From Serratia surfactantfaciens (lineage in GTDB: Bacteria > Pseudomonadota > Gammaproteobacteria > Enterobacterales > Enterobacteriaceae), in assembly GCF_001642805.2 (NCBI RefSeq), contig NZ_CP016948.1:1364001-1428000 (forward strand): a DNA stretch of 64,000 nucleotides. Reading direction: 5' to 3'. This document shows, in pieces, positions 49,644-59,943 of this stretch. A program made the translations under genes and the position numbers. The notes beneath the pieces are model-generated. The model did not search any database, was not told the origin of the DNA, and was given only the letters and a program-made list of their open reading frames with translations. Each line of letters starts with the position of its first letter. Positions within the stretch are counted from its first letter, which is position 1.

Positions 49644-49653
49644 ACGGGAAGGA

Positions 49654-50436
49654 TTACTCGGCCTTGGGCGAGCGATCGCGCATCACCCACTGGCTGGCGA
49701 TCACCAGAACCAGCGACAGCAACAGCAAAATGGTGGCCAGCGCATTGACCTCCGGCGAAACGCCGACTTTAACCATCGAATAGATCTTCAGCGGCAAGAT
49801 CTCGTAGCTCGGTCCGGTGACGAAGGAGGAGACCACCACGTCGTCCATCGACAGGGTGAAGCTCAGCAACCAGCCGGCCGCTACCGCCGGCAATGCCAGC
49901 GGCAGGATGATCTTGCGCAGAATGGTGAACTCGCTTGCGCCGAGATCGCGCGCGGCCTCCAGCATCTTCACGTCGAAGCCTTTCAGGCGCGCGTAGACGG
50001 TCACCACCACAAACGGCAGGCAGAAGGTGATGTGCGAGAACAGCAGCGACCAGAAGCCGAGCGAAATGCCGAGCAGCATGAACAGCACCAGCAGCGAAAT
50101 CGCCATCACGATATCCGGCGACATCATCACCACGAACAGCATGCCGCCGACGAATGGTTTGCCGCGAAAGCGGTAGCGGTACAGCGCTACCGCGGTCAGC
50201 GAGCCGATCAGCGTGGCGAAGGTGGCGGAGAGCACCGCCATGGTCAGCGAGTGGCCCGCCGCCTGCAGCAGGCTGTCGTTGTTGAGCAGCGTGCTGTACC
50301 ACTTGGTGGTGAACCCTTGCCAACTGATGCCGAAGCGCGAGGCGTTGAAGGAGTTGACGATCAGAATGACGATCGGGATATACAGATAGGCGTATACCAG
50401 CGTCATAAAGCCGCCGCGCAGCAGACGTCCGATCAT
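49654..50436 (-). CDS. potC: Polyamine ABC permease PotC
   Basis: 260 residues, six TM segments, with the EAA loop ([20 protein letters not shown]) that contacts PotA. Overlaps potB by 4 bp. Confidence 0.96.
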   Translation of the reverse strand: MIGRLLRGGFMTLVYAYLYIPIVILIVNSFNASRFGISWQGFTTKWYSTLLNNDSLLQAAGHSLTMAVLSATFATLIGSLTAVALYRYRFRGKPFVGGMLFVVMMSPDIVMAISLLVLFMLLGISLGFWSLLFSHITFCLPFVVVTVYARLKGFDVKMLEAARDLGASEFTILRKIILPLALPAVAAGWLLSFTLSMDDVVVSSFVTGPSYEILPLKIYSMVKVGVSPEVNALATILLLLSLVLVIASQWVMRDRSPKAE

Positions 50437-51293
50437 GCCAGATCCTCCTTCTTGTTCAGCAGGCGTGCGGCCCGGTAATAAACCAGCAGCAACAGCCCCA
50501 TCACCAGCGTCAGGCAGATGCTGGTGGCCGCGCCGAACGGCCAGTCGCGGATATTGAGGAACTGGCTTTTAATCACGTTGCCGATCAGCAGATTCTTGGC
50601 GCCGCCCATCAGATCGGCGACGAAGAACAGCCCCATCGCCGGCAGCACCACCAGCAGGCAGCCGGCGATAATGCCCGGCATGGTCAGCGGCACGATAATG
50701 CGGACAAAGGTTTGCAGCTTGCTGGCACCGAGATCGCGCGCCGCCTCCAGGCAGGATTTATCGAGCTTTTCGATGCTGGAGTAGAGCGGCATCACCATAA
50801 ACGGCAGCAGGATATACACCAGGCCGAGGATCACCGCTTCCGAGGTGTACATGATGCGCAGCGGCTTGTCGATGACGCCGATCCACAGCAGCGCGTCGTT
50901 GAGATAGCCGCGGGTGCTGAGAAATAGCTTCAGGCCGTAGATGCGGATCAGCGAGTTGGTCCAGAAGGGTACGATCAGCAGAAACAGCAGCAGCGGCCGC
51001 ATCTTCTGCGGCAACCGCGCCAGGATAAAGGCGAACGGGTAGCCGATCACCAGGCAGCACAGGGTGGCGATCAACGCCATGTTCAGCGAGTGCAGCAGCA
51101 CCTGGGCATACAGCGGATCGAACAAGCGGCGGTAGTTGTCCAGCGTGAACACCATCTGCACCAGGTTGGCGTCGTCGCGGGTCAGGAAGCTGGCGCCGAT
51201 GATCATCAGGTTCGGCATGAAGACGAACAGCAGCAGCCAGGCGACGACGCCGACGATCACCACATTCTGGAAGACTTTACGCGATTTCTTCAT
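50433..51293 (-). CDS. potB: Polyamine ABC permease PotB
   Basis: 286 residues, six TMs, EAA loop [20 protein letters not shown]. Overlaps potA by 17 bp. Confidence 0.96.
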   Translation of the reverse strand: MKKSRKVFQNVVIVGVVAWLLLFVFMPNLMIIGASFLTRDDANLVQMVFTLDNYRRLFDPLYAQVLLHSLNMALIATLCCLVIGYPFAFILARLPQKMRPLLLFLLIVPFWTNSLIRIYGLKLFLSTRGYLNDALLWIGVIDKPLRIMYTSEAVILGLVYILLPFMVMPLYSSIEKLDKSCLEAARDLGASKLQTFVRIIVPLTMPGIIAGCLLVVLPAMGLFFVADLMGGAKNLLIGNVIKSQFLNIRDWPFGAATSICLTLVMGLLLLVYYRAARLLNKKEDLA

Positions 51294-52392
51294 CGGCCAG
51301 CACCACCTCCCAGCTTTCGACCCAGGTCACCGCCATCTTCTGATTGAGCGAGTGATCGACGTCTGGATCGTCTTCGTTGAAGAACTCGCTGACCATCACT
51401 GTCTTGCCGCTCTCCAGCTCGACCACCGATTCCAGCGTCATGCCTTTGTAGTTGCGCTCGCGCACGTAGCCGATCAGCCCGTCGTGTTGCGCGCTGTCGT
51501 TCACTTCTTCCACCCGCAGATCCTCCGGACGCAGCAGCACCTTCAGCTTTTGGCCCGGTTCTACCGGCAGATCGGCGTAGATGTCGCATTCGCGGCCCTC
51601 GACGTTGGCGCGCACCCGCTGCGGATCGAGGCGTTGCAGGACCACCGCGTCGAAGATGTTGATCTCGCCGATGAAGCTGGCGACGAACAGGTTCTTCGGC
51701 TCTTCGTAGATCTCTCGCGGCGTGCCGTCTTGCTCGATGCGGCCTTCACGCATCACCACGATGCGATCCGACATGGTCAGCGCTTCTTCCTGATCGTGGG
51801 TGACGAACACGAAGGTGATGCCCAGCTTGCGCTGCAGCGCCTTGAGTTCGTTCTGCATCTGCTTGCGCAGCTTGTAGTCCAGCGCCGACAGCGATTCGTC
51901 CAGCAGCAGCACCTTCGGCTTGTTGACCACCGCGCGGGCGATGGCCACGCGCTGCTGTTGGCCGCCGGAGAGCTGGCCCGGCCGCCGTTGGGCGAAGTCG
52001 TCCAGCTGCACCATGCGCAGCGCTTCTTCGACGCGCGGCGTCAGTTCGGCCACCGGCACCTTTTGCATGCGCAGGCCAAAGGCGACGTTGTCGAACACCG
52101 ACATGTGCGGAAACAGGGCATAGCTCTGAAACACGGTGTTGACGTGGCGATGTTCGGCCGGGATAGCGGTGATGTCCTGGCCGTCGAGCACGATGCGGCC
52201 CCGATCGGCGTCTTCCAGCCCGGCGATCAGGCGCAGCACCGTGGTTTTGCCACAGCCGGAGGGGCCGAGAATAGTGAGGAATTCGCCGTGGTTAATGGTC
52301 AGTCCGAGATCGGCAATGATGGTTTTGCCATCGAACGCTTTGCTCAGGGCATGCAGTTCAACAAGGGGTGCGCGAGAGGATGTCTCAGTCAT
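51277..52392 (-). CDS. potA: Polyamine ABC ATPase PotA
   Basis: 371 residues. Walker [24 protein letters not shown], Walker [13 protein letters not shown], and a C-terminal TOBE domain. First gene of the unit, divergent from pepT. Shorter at the N-terminus than E. coli PotA (378). Confidence 0.97.
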   Translation of the reverse strand: MTETSSRAPLVELHALSKAFDGKTIIADLGLTINHGEFLTILGPSGCGKTTVLRLIAGLEDADRGRIVLDGQDITAIPAEHRHVNTVFQSYALFPHMSVFDNVAFGLRMQKVPVAELTPRVEEALRMVQLDDFAQRRPGQLSGGQQQRVAIARAVVNKPKVLLLDESLSALDYKLRKQMQNELKALQRKLGITFVFVTHDQEEALTMSDRIVVMREGRIEQDGTPREIYEEPKNLFVASFIGEINIFDAVVLQRLDPQRVRANVEGRECDIYADLPVEPGQKLKVLLRPEDLRVEEVNDSAQHDGLIGYVRERNYKGMTLESVVELESGKTVMVSEFFNEDDPDVDHSLNQKMAVTWVESWEVVLADEEIA

Positions 52393-52748
52393 TTATCGTC
52401 TTACTCTATCCCGTGGGCTAATGCAGATAGAACCGCAACTGGAAAAGACTGCCGGAGCTTGCGGGAATGCCCGCTGATCAAATGAAGCTCAAACCAGTTG
52501 CGCCAATGGAAAATTTTCGAGCGCGCATGATAGACGCTGAATGCCGGAATTGAAAGCCGATCCGGCCCAGATGCCGCGTTTTTCATCATGATAGCGACAA
52601 ATGACCCTGTGATGACAGTGTTATTTCCCTCTGAAATCATCACAAAGATTAATGATATTGGCGAATTCTGGTTAAAAATGACCTGACGCAATATTTGATC
52701 CTGATCGGTTCCGCATAATGAAACGCGATATTCTGAGGGGCCGCTACC
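52393..52748. promoter_or_regulatory. potA / pepT divergent region
   Basis: 356 bp. The FNR-like site TTGAT-CCTG-ATCGG lies at 52695-52708, 40 bp before pepT; one half is complete and the other has 3 of 5 matches. A CATAAT at 52714-52719 could be a -10. FNR control of pepT is known in Salmonella; here it is inferred. Confidence 0.5.
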
Positions 52749-53978
52749 ATGGACAAATTACTTGACCGCTTTTTCAACTACGTCTCTTTCGACACCCAGT
52801 CCAAAGCGAACGTAAAGCATGTGCCGAGCACCGACGGGCAGTTGAAGCTGGCGCGCGCGTTGCAGCAGGAAATGATCGCGCTCGGTTTCGAGCGGGTGTC
52901 GCTCAGCGAACACGGCTGCGTGATGGGCACCTGGCCGGGCAACGTCGCCTGGCCGGTGCCGGCGGTCGGCTTTATCGCCCATCTGGATACCTCGCCGGAT
53001 TTCAGCGGCAAGCACGTCAATCCGCAGATCGTCGAGAACTATCGCGGCGGCGACATTGCGTTGGGCATCGGCGATGAGGTGTTGTCGCCGGTGATGTTCC
53101 CAATCCTGCATCAGATGCTGGGGCAGACGCTGATCACCACCGACGGCAAAACGCTGCTGGGTGCCGATGACAAGGCCGGCATCGCCGAGATCCTCACCGC
53201 CATGGCGCGCTTGCGCGCGCGCAACATCCCGCACGGCGACATTCGCGTGGCCTTTACCCCGGATGAAGAGGTGGGCAAGGGGGCGCAGCTGTTCGACGTC
53301 GCGGCTTTTAATGCTGAATGGGCCTATACCGTGGATGGCGGCGGCGTCGGTGAGCTGGAGTGCGAAAACTTCAACGCCGCCTCGGTGACGATCAAAATCC
53401 TTGGCAACAGCGTGCACCCCGGCAGTGCCAAGGGCGTGATGGTCAACGCGCTGTCGCTGGCCACCCGCATTCATCAGGCGCTGCCGGCGGACGAAGCGCC
53501 GGAAACCACCGAAGGTTACCAGGGCTTTTATCACCTCAGCAGCATCAAGGGCAGCGTAGAGCGCGCCGAAATGCACTACATCCTGCGCGACTTCGAGCGC
53601 GAGGGGTTCGAGGCGCGCAAGCGCAAGATGGTGGACATCGCCCGCGAGGTCGGCAAAGGCCTGCCGCGCGATTGTTATATTGAAGTCAGCATCGAAGACA
53701 GTTATTACAACATGCGCGAACAGGTGGCGGAGCACCCGCACGTGATTGCGCTGGCGCAGCAGGCGATGCGCGATTGCGACATCGAACCGGTGATGAAACC
53801 GATCCGCGGCGGCACCGACGGCGCGCAGCTGTCGTTCCGCGGCCTGCCGTGCCCGAACCTGTTCACTGGCGGCTACAACTACCACGGCAAGCACGAGTTC
53901 GTGACGCTGGAGGGCATGGAGCAAGCGGTGGCGGTAATCATGCGCATCGCGGCGCTGGCCGCCGAGCGGGCGCGGTAA
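52749..53978 (+). CDS. pepT: Peptidase T (tripeptidase)
   Basis: 409 residues (E. coli 408), M20 metallopeptidase. Zinc site motifs [26 protein letters not shown] and PDEEVGKGA. Cytoplasmic aminotripeptidase. GAGGGG before the ATG. Confidence 0.96.
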   Translation: MDKLLDRFFNYVSFDTQSKANVKHVPSTDGQLKLARALQQEMIALGFERVSLSEHGCVMGTWPGNVAWPVPAVGFIAHLDTSPDFSGKHVNPQIVENYRGGDIALGIGDEVLSPVMFPILHQMLGQTLITTDGKTLLGADDKAGIAEILTAMARLRARNIPHGDIRVAFTPDEEVGKGAQLFDVAAFNAEWAYTVDGGGVGELECENFNAASVTIKILGNSVHPGSAKGVMVNALSLATRIHQALPADEAPETTEGYQGFYHLSSIKGSVERAEMHYILRDFEREGFEARKRKMVDIAREVGKGLPRDCYIEVSIEDSYYNMREQVAEHPHVIALAQQAMRDCDIEPVMKPIRGGTDGAQLSFRGLPCPNLFTGGYNYHGKHEFVTLEGMEQAVAVIMRIAALAAERAR

Positions 53979-54062
53979 ACACGCTTGCGATCGGCATAAT
54001 CGCTTGCCGCAACAAGGCGTTGCTCATAGTGTGGAAGCCTATTCCCCACGCATAAGGACCGC

Positions 54063-55154
54063 ATGATGAGCACCGAATACCGCATCGCCAGCCCGCATTT
54101 GGCGCAGTTCGTTCAGGCGATTTGGCGCCAGGCCGGCAGCACGGCGCGTGAAGCCGAGCTGGTGGCCGACCATCTGGTGCAGGCCAATCTGGCCGGGCAC
54201 GACTCGCACGGCGTCGGCATGATCCCCAGCTACATGGCGTCGTTGGCACAGGGGCAATTGCAGCTTAATCAACATGCCGAGGTGGTGCGCGACGCCGGCG
54301 CAGTGCTGACGCTTGACGGCGCACGCGGCTTCGGTCAGGTGGTGGCCAGCGAAGCGATGGCGCTGGGCATTGAGCGCGCCGGCGAGCTGGGCCTGGCGGC
54401 GGTGGCGCTACACAACTCGCACCATATCGGCCGCATCGGCCATTGGGCGGAACAGTGCGCCCGCGCCGGTTTCATCTCGATTCACTTCGTCAACGTGGTG
54501 GGCGATCCGATGGTGGCGCCGTTTGGCGGCAGCGATCGCCGCTTCGGCACCAACCCGTTCTGCGCCATTTTCCCGCGGCCGGGCCGCACGCCGCTGCTGT
54601 TGGACTTCGCCACCAGCGGCATCGCTTTCGGCAAGACGCGGGTGGCCTATAACAAAGGGTTGTCGGTGGCGCCGGGCTATCTGATCGACGAACACGGTCA
54701 GCCGACCACCGAGCCGAAAGTGATGCACGAAGCGCCGTTCGGTTCGCTGCTGCCGTTCGGTTTGCACAAAGGCTACGCGCTGGCGGCGATGTGCGAAATC
54801 CTCGGCGGCGCGCTCTCCGGTGGTCGCACCACCCATGACGCTACGCTGAAAGCCGACAGCGACGCCATTTTCAACTGCATGACAACCCTGATCCTCGATC
54901 CTCAGGCTTTCGACGCCCCGCAAATGCAGGCCGAGGCCGAAGCGTTTATCGGCTGGGTCAAAGCTTCGCCGCCGAGCGGCGAACAGCCGATTGCGGTGCC
55001 GGGAGAGTGGGAGGAGGCCAACCGCGCGGCGCGGCTGGAGCAGGGCATTCCGATCGACGCCACGACCTGGCAGCAGATTTGCGCTGCGGCGGAGCAGGCC
55101 GGCATGACGGCGGGGGAACTGGCGGATTATCGCGCGCAGGCGCGGCAGGCATAA
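54063..55154 (+). CDS. hcxB: Hydroxycarboxylate dehydrogenase B (YbiC-like)
   Basis: 363 residues, malate/L-lactate dehydrogenase (LDH-2) family, very like E. coli YbiC: GHDSHGVGMIPSY, LHNSHHIGRIGHWAEQCA, HKGYALAAMCEILGGALSGG. It reduces or oxidises 2-hydroxy acids with NAD(P). Two ATG codons in a row open the gene (54063 and 54066), with AAGGA upstream. 84 bp after pepT; in E. coli ybiC lies elsewhere. Confidence 0.88.
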   Translation: MMSTEYRIASPHLAQFVQAIWRQAGSTAREAELVADHLVQANLAGHDSHGVGMIPSYMASLAQGQLQLNQHAEVVRDAGAVLTLDGARGFGQVVASEAMALGIERAGELGLAAVALHNSHHIGRIGHWAEQCARAGFISIHFVNVVGDPMVAPFGGSDRRFGTNPFCAIFPRPGRTPLLLDFATSGIAFGKTRVAYNKGLSVAPGYLIDEHGQPTTEPKVMHEAPFGSLLPFGLHKGYALAAMCEILGGALSGGRTTHDATLKADSDAIFNCMTTLILDPQAFDAPQMQAEAEAFIGWVKASPPSGEQPIAVPGEWEEANRAARLEQGIPIDATTWQQICAAAEQAGMTAGELADYRAQARQA

Positions 55155-55157
55155 AAA

Positions 55158-55178
55158 AAGCCACCCGAAGGGTGGCTT
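55158..55178. terminator. Terminator between hcxB and roxA
   Basis: AAGCCACCC-GAA-GGGTGGCTT, with a run of A on the plus-strand left side, i.e. a T-run for roxA on the minus strand. Confidence 0.75.
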
Positions 55179-55194
55179 GTTCGCGTGACGGCAA

Positions 55195-56316
55195 TCAGTC
55201 GTTAAAGTACCAATAGCCGCTGTTGACCAGCGCGGTCAGCAGTGCCAGGAACGACGGATCGTCCACCGCGTCGCCGAGCAGGGCGGCGTCGACGCTGAAG
55301 TGCTGGCACAGGGCGTCTGCGGCCTGTAGCTGGTCGGTGTCGATCAGCTCGCCGTTGACGAAGCAGCGATCGCCGATGCGCAGCACGCGCAACCCGCCCA
55401 GGCGCTGCAGGGCTTCACCCTGTTGCAGCAGTTCGTAGATTTCCCCGGCCTGATACGGTGGCTCCGGCGGCGCCAGATCCAGCTCGTGGCGCGATTGGGA
55501 GATGAACTCGCCGAACCAGTGCTGGAAGTGTTCCGGCTGTTGCACCAGATCCAGCATCATCTGCCGTAAGGCGTCCACTTCCTGCGGCAGGATCTCTGCC
55601 GGGTGTTCGCGCAGTGTAACGTCCGGATCGCCGTAGCGCTTGCTGCCCAGCTCGCGTGCCAGCACGTAGTCGGCGAAGCCGCTCACCAGCTCGCGGCCGT
55701 TCGGCGCGCGGAAGCCCACCGAGTAGTTGAGCGCGTTTTCCAGCGCGTAGCCTTCATGCGGGAAGCCCGGCGGAATGTAGAGAATGTCGCCCGGCTCCAT
55801 CTCTTCGTCGATGATGGCGTCGAACGGCTCCACCTGCAGCAGATCCGGGTGCGGGCAGTGCTGTTTCAGCGGCGTTTTTTCCCCAACGCGCCAGCGACGG
55901 CGGCCGGTGCCCTGAATGATGAACACGTCGTACTGATCGAGGTGCGGGCCGACGCCGCCGCCCGGCACCGAGAAGGAGATCATCAGGTCATCCATCCGCC
56001 AGTCCGGCAGTTGGCGGAACGGGCGCATCAGCGCGGCGGAAGGCTCATGCCAGTGGTCCACCGCCTGCACCAGCAGCGACCAGTTGTTTTCGCTCAGGTG
56101 GTCGAAGCTCTCGAAGGGGCCGTGCGCAACCTGCCAACGGCCGTCCTGGTGGCTGACCAGACGGCTGTCCACTTCGTTTTCCATCGCCAGCCCGGCCAGC
56201 TCATCCGGGGAGATCGGATCGATAAAGTTTTTGAAGCCGCGCTTCAGAATCACCGGACGCTTTTGCCAATAACGTTGCAAAAAATCGTTCCAGTCCAGAT
56301 CTAATTGATAATCCAT
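55195..56316 (-). CDS. roxA: Ribosomal protein uL16 3-arginine hydroxylase
   Basis: 373 residues, same as E. coli YcfD. JmjC fold with the iron motif HLDQYD (HxD) and a later His; hydroxylates an Arg of L16 using 2-oxoglutarate. Same position beside phoQ as in E. coli. Gap to phoQ is 84 bp. Confidence 0.96.
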   Translation of the reverse strand: MDYQLDLDWNDFLQRYWQKRPVILKRGFKNFIDPISPDELAGLAMENEVDSRLVSHQDGRWQVAHGPFESFDHLSENNWSLLVQAVDHWHEPSAALMRPFRQLPDWRMDDLMISFSVPGGGVGPHLDQYDVFIIQGTGRRRWRVGEKTPLKQHCPHPDLLQVEPFDAIIDEEMEPGDILYIPPGFPHEGYALENALNYSVGFRAPNGRELVSGFADYVLARELGSKRYGDPDVTLREHPAEILPQEVDALRQMMLDLVQQPEHFQHWFGEFISQSRHELDLAPPEPPYQAGEIYELLQQGEALQRLGGLRVLRIGDRCFVNGELIDTDQLQAADALCQHFSVDAALLGDAVDDPSFLALLTALVNSGYWYFND

Positions 56317-56400
56317 GTTCTATTCCAGGATAGAGGAGTGAGCCTGAGTGCGATTATAACGGAAGTTTGGCCCCGTGGATCGGGGCCGCAGAGGCATAAT

Positions 56401-57867
56401 TTACTCGTTGTGGTGGGTGTCGTGCTGGCGGGCGAAGGTAACCTGCATGCGCGCGCCGCCGAGCGGGCTGTCGCTGATGACGATTTCGCCGTCGTATTGC
56501 TCGATGATCTCCGCCGCCACCGACAGGCCAAGGCCCTGGCCGGGCCGCAGGGTATCCACCCGCTGGCCGCGCTGGAAGATCAGCTGGCGCTTGCTTTCCG
56601 GGATGCCCGGGCCGTCATCGTCGATAACGATGGTGAGGTTTTTCTCGGAGTGCAGCGAGGTGATTTCCACGAACTCCAGGCAGTATTTGCAGGCGTTTTC
56701 CAACACGTTGCCCATCACTTCCATAAAGTCGTTCTTCTCGCCCATAAAGGTCACTTCCGGCGAGATGTCCAGCGTGATCACCACCCCTTTGCGCTGATAA
56801 ACCTTGTTCAGCGCCACCACCAGGCTGTCGAGCAGCGCCGGCACCGAGTGGATCTCGCGCGTCAACACCGTCTGGCCGGAGTTGATGCTGGCCCGGTGCA
56901 GGTAGTAACCGATCTGCTGCGAGATGCGCCCGATCTGATCCAGCATGATCGGCTCGGCTTCTTCGATGGTGGTCTGCTTGCCGCTGCGCAGTGAACGCAG
57001 GGTGCTTTGCAGCACCGCCAGCGGCGTTTTCAGGCTGTGGGTCAGATCCGACAGGGTGGTGCGATATTTGGTGTAACGCTGGCGTTCGTTGCGCACCAGA
57101 ATGTTCAGATTGCGCACCAGCCCGCGCAGCTCGCTGGGCGGATTCTCATCCAACTGATCGCGCTCGCCGTTCTCCAGCTCGCCCACCTGATTGACCAGCG
57201 CCTTGATCGGCCGCAGGCTCCAATAGGCCGCTAGCCACAGCAGCGGCACCACCAGCAGCAGGTTGGCCAGCAGCACATAGCTGAACCACTCCCACACCAC
57301 GTCGGAGCGTTGCAGCTCTTGCGGAATACTGTCGACCACCACGATGGTCAGCGCCGGCAGCCGCGCCGTCGCGGCATAGGTGTTGACCGCCACCGAGTGG
57401 GTCAGCGCGTTCTGATCGGTATCATCATAATTCTTCAGCTGATCCTGCGCTTTGGGGTTGTCCCCCAGCACTTCGCTACTGATGCGGGTATCGGTGTCAA
57501 TTTCGTAGAAGCCGGACTCCTCCAGCCACTCTTTGTTGATCAGCTTCTCCAGCTCCGGCACCTTGCGCTGGCTCCACAGCAGGTTGCCTTTATCGTCGTA
57601 GATAAACACCAGCGTGGGGAAGTTGAGATCGATGTCGGGGGGAATGGCGATGGTGAGCTTGTTGTCTTTCCACTGCGCCAGGCTGAAGAACAGGTTGCTT
57701 TCGCCGCGCAGCAGGCGGAAGGCGGTTTTATCGAAGCTGACGATATAGCCGACGACCGCTACCAAACCGTAAGAGAGCGACAGCGCCAGGATCACCCCGG
57801 CGGTCGCCATCAGGAAACGGGCGCGTAGCGAAAACGGTTTTTTATTCTTGTTGAACATCATGTTCAC
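56401..57867 (-). CDS. phoQ: Sensor histidine kinase PhoQ
   Basis: 488 residues (E. coli 486). Two TMs flank a periplasmic PhoQ sensor domain; HAMP; His277 in [15 protein letters not shown] box [11 protein letters not shown] box GQGLGLSV. The acidic patch at residues 148-154 reads DDTDQNA, with three acidic residues against six in E. coli (EDDDDAE). Overlaps phoP by 4 bp. Confidence 0.97.
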   Translation of the reverse strand: MNMMFNKNKKPFSLRARFLMATAGVILALSLSYGLVAVVGYIVSFDKTAFRLLRGESNLFFSLAQWKDNKLTIAIPPDIDLNFPTLVFIYDDKGNLLWSQRKVPELEKLINKEWLEESGFYEIDTDTRISSEVLGDNPKAQDQLKNYDDTDQNALTHSVAVNTYAATARLPALTIVVVDSIPQELQRSDVVWEWFSYVLLANLLLVVPLLWLAAYWSLRPIKALVNQVGELENGERDQLDENPPSELRGLVRNLNILVRNERQRYTKYRTTLSDLTHSLKTPLAVLQSTLRSLRSGKQTTIEEAEPIMLDQIGRISQQIGYYLHRASINSGQTVLTREIHSVPALLDSLVVALNKVYQRKGVVITLDISPEVTFMGEKNDFMEVMGNVLENACKYCLEFVEITSLHSEKNLTIVIDDDGPGIPESKRQLIFQRGQRVDTLRPGQGLGLSVAAEIIEQYDGEIVISDSPLGGARMQVTFARQHDTHHNE

Positions 57868-58535
57868 TTCGCGTCAAAACGATAGCCCTGGCCACGTACC
57901 GTGGTGATCACTTCATGCGGGTATTCCGCCTGCACCTTCTTGCGCAAGCGGCCCATCAGCACGTCGATGGTGTGGCTTTCGCGCAGTTCGGCGTCAGGGT
58001 AGAGCTGCAGCATCAACGAATCCTTGCTCACCACCTTGCCGGCGTTGCGAATCAGGGTCTCGATGATGGTGTATTCAAAAGCGGTCAGCTTGATTTGCTG
58101 ATCGTTGACGCTCAGTTCGCGGCGCGACAGATCGATCTGGAACGGCGGCAGCACGATCACCTGCGAGGCCAGGCCGCTGTTGCGGCGCATCAGCGCCTGC
58201 ATGCGGGCTATCACTTCTTCCAGGTGGAACGGCTTGGTGACATAGTCGTCGGCGCCGGCTTCCAGCACCGCCACTTTGTCCTGCCAGCTTTCGCGGGCGG
58301 TCAGCACCAGGATCGGCAGCTTGGTCTGGTGCGCGCGCCAGCGGCGGATCAGACTCAGGCCATCTTCACCCGGCAGGCCGAGATCGACGATGGCGATATC
58401 CGGCGCATGCTCCTGCAGGAAATAATCGGCTTCTTTGGCGTCTTCCGCCGCGTCAACCTGGTGACCCATCTCGCGCATCTGAACGGAAAGGTGGTGGCGC
58501 AGCAAACCATTATCTTCAACAACCAGTACTCGCAT
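57864..58535 (-). CDS. phoP: Response regulator PhoP
   Basis: 223 residues, OmpR family. Asp51 in [13 protein letters not shown], acidic pair in VVEDNG, C-terminal winged helix. Low Mg2+, acid pH and peptide response with PhoQ. Two PhoP boxes lie upstream, indicating autoregulation. Confidence 0.98.
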   Translation of the reverse strand: MRVLVVEDNGLLRHHLSVQMREMGHQVDAAEDAKEADYFLQEHAPDIAIVDLGLPGEDGLSLIRRWRAHQTKLPILVLTARESWQDKVAVLEAGADDYVTKPFHLEEVIARMQALMRRNSGLASQVIVLPPFQIDLSRRELSVNDQQIKLTAFEYTIIETLIRNAGKVVSKDSLMLQLYPDAELRESHTIDVLMGRLRKKVQAEYPHEVITTVRGQGYRFDAK

Positions 58536-58758
58536 GGCGAACTCCTGAGACTATGCGGGTGAACATCCTGTCACCCACGCGATAAAAAGGAACACGCTCT
58601 GCGGCGTGTCTGGGGATAGCGCGCGGTCACCTGAACCATTTTGGCAAAAAGTGCTGAGGCTATGGTAGGTATAACCCGCCCGGCCCGCAAGAGAGCCGAA
58701 GCAATGTATTAAAATAAGCGCTATCAATTTGTTCGCCGCCATTATCGACAAGTTCTGA

Positions 58759-58775
58759 TAAACGTCGGATAAACA
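58759..58775 (-). promoter_or_regulatory. PhoP box 1
   Basis: On the minus strand: TGTTTA-TCCGA-CGTTTA, 11-bp repeat spacing. Twelve bp separate it from GATAAT, the standard PhoP promoter layout. Confidence 0.72.
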
Positions 58776-58790
58776 GCGGCGGGGCAACGT

Positions 58791-58807
58791 TAAACGCAAC
58801 TTAAACA
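58791..58807 (-). promoter_or_regulatory. PhoP box 2
   Basis: On the minus strand: TGTTTA-AGTTG-CGTTTA, 32 bp upstream of box 1. No matching -10 was found, so it is probably an auxiliary site. Confidence 0.65.
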
Positions 58808-58863
58808 CGTCGGGCATTATCGACAGGAGAAAGTATGAACCGGCGCGCTTGAAAAGCTTTAAA

Positions 58864-58885
58864 GGTACTAATAAGGTATTATTAA
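58864..58885. promoter_or_regulatory. Candidate GntR operator before the yegU-like gene
   Basis: TAATAA-GGTA-TTATTA (58869-58884) is a perfect palindrome. GGTACTAATAA and GGTATTATTAA overlap it as 11-bp direct repeats. It is 30 bp before the start of the yegU-like gene, which is next to a GntR gene. Confidence 0.45.
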
Positions 58886-58914
58886 TGTGTCGGCACACTT
58901 TTCAGGAGCGAAGG

Positions 58915-59943
58915 ATGAAGCAGTTAACCCAGGCAGAACGCGTAGCGGGCGCACTTTACGGACAGATGCTGGGCGACGCGCTCGGCATGCCTTCCGAGCT
59001 GTGGCCGCGCGAGCGGGTTAAGCGCCACTTCGGCTGGATAGACGGCTTTCTCGATGGGCCGGCGGAGAACTCGGCCGCCTGTTACTTCAAGGCCGGGCAA
59101 TATACCGACGATACCGCGATGGCGTTGGCGCTGGCCGATGCGCTGCTGGAAGCGGAAGGTGAGGTCGTGCCGGCGCTGATCGCCCGCAACGTAATCCGCT
59201 GGGTAGACAGTTTTGACGCCTTCAATAAGAACATTCTCGGCCCCAGTTCCAAACTGGCGTTGAGCGAGCAGAAAGCGGGAACACCGATCGCCGAGTTGGA
59301 AAACAACGGCGTCACCAACGGCGCGGCGATGCGCATTTCGCCGTTGGGCTGCGTGCTGCCGTCCGCACCGCTGGAGGATTTCTGCCGGCAGGTGTGGCTG
59401 GCCTCCAGCCCGACGCACAAATCCGACATCGCCGTCGCCGGTGCGGTGGCGATCGCCTGGGCGGTGGCGCGGGCGGTAGAGGGCGCGGATTGGGCCTCGA
59501 TTCGCCAGGCGTTGCCGGACGTAGCGGAATATGCCCAGCGCCGCGAAGAAACGACCTTCAGCCCCTCGCTGGCGGCACGCATTGAGCTGGCGTTTCAGGT
59601 GGTGGATGAGGCAGGCGATCCCGAGCAGGCCTCCGAGCGGGTGTATCAGCTGATCGGCGCCGGGGTGAGCACCATCGAGTCGGTGCCGGCGGCGCTGGCG
59701 ATGGTGCAGCTGGCGCACACCGATCCTACCCGTTGCGCCGTGCTGTGCGCCAACCTGGGCGGCGATACCGACACCATTGGCGCGATGGCCACGGCGATTT
59801 GCGGCGCGCTGCACGGCGCCGAAGCGATGGACCCTGCGCTGCTGGCCGAGTTGCGGCGGGTGAACCCGCTGGACGTCGAGGCTTATGCCCAGGCGTTGGT
59901 GCGTTTTCGCCGTCGGCGGCAGGGCGAAGCGTCAACGGGTTAA
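58915..59943 (+). CDS. yegU: ADP-ribosylglycohydrolase family protein (YegU-like)
   Basis: 342 residues, DraG/ARH fold. Metal motifs YTDDTAMALALADALL near the N-terminus and GGDTDTIGAMATAICGALHG near the C-terminus are intact. It resembles E. coli YegU along its length, which I recall sitting in yegTUVW with a transporter, kinase and GntR regulator. Here only the hydrolase and a regulator are kept. ATG 58915 has AGGAG upstream. Substrate not known. Stop overlaps the GntR stop by 4 bp. Confidence 0.87.
   Translation: MKQLTQAERVAGALYGQMLGDALGMPSELWPRERVKRHFGWIDGFLDGPAENSAACYFKAGQYTDDTAMALALADALLEAEGEVVPALIARNVIRWVDSFDAFNKNILGPSSKLALSEQKAGTPIAELENNGVTNGAAMRISPLGCVLPSAPLEDFCRQVWLASSPTHKSDIAVAGAVAIAWAVARAVEGADWASIRQALPDVAEYAQRREETTFSPSLAARIELAFQVVDEAGDPEQASERVYQLIGAGVSTIESVPAALAMVQLAHTDPTRCAVLCANLGGDTDTIGAMATAICGALHGAEAMDPALLAELRRVNPLDVEAYAQALVRFRRRRQGEASTG

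Larger units (their letters stand above)
58536..58914. promoter_or_regulatory. phoP / yegU-like divergent region
   Basis: 379 bp. It contains two PhoP boxes on the minus strand and a palindrome near the yegU-like start. A GATAAT -10 on the minus strand (58741-58746) lies 12 bp from box 1, giving a leader of about 200 nt before phoP. Confidence 0.65.
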
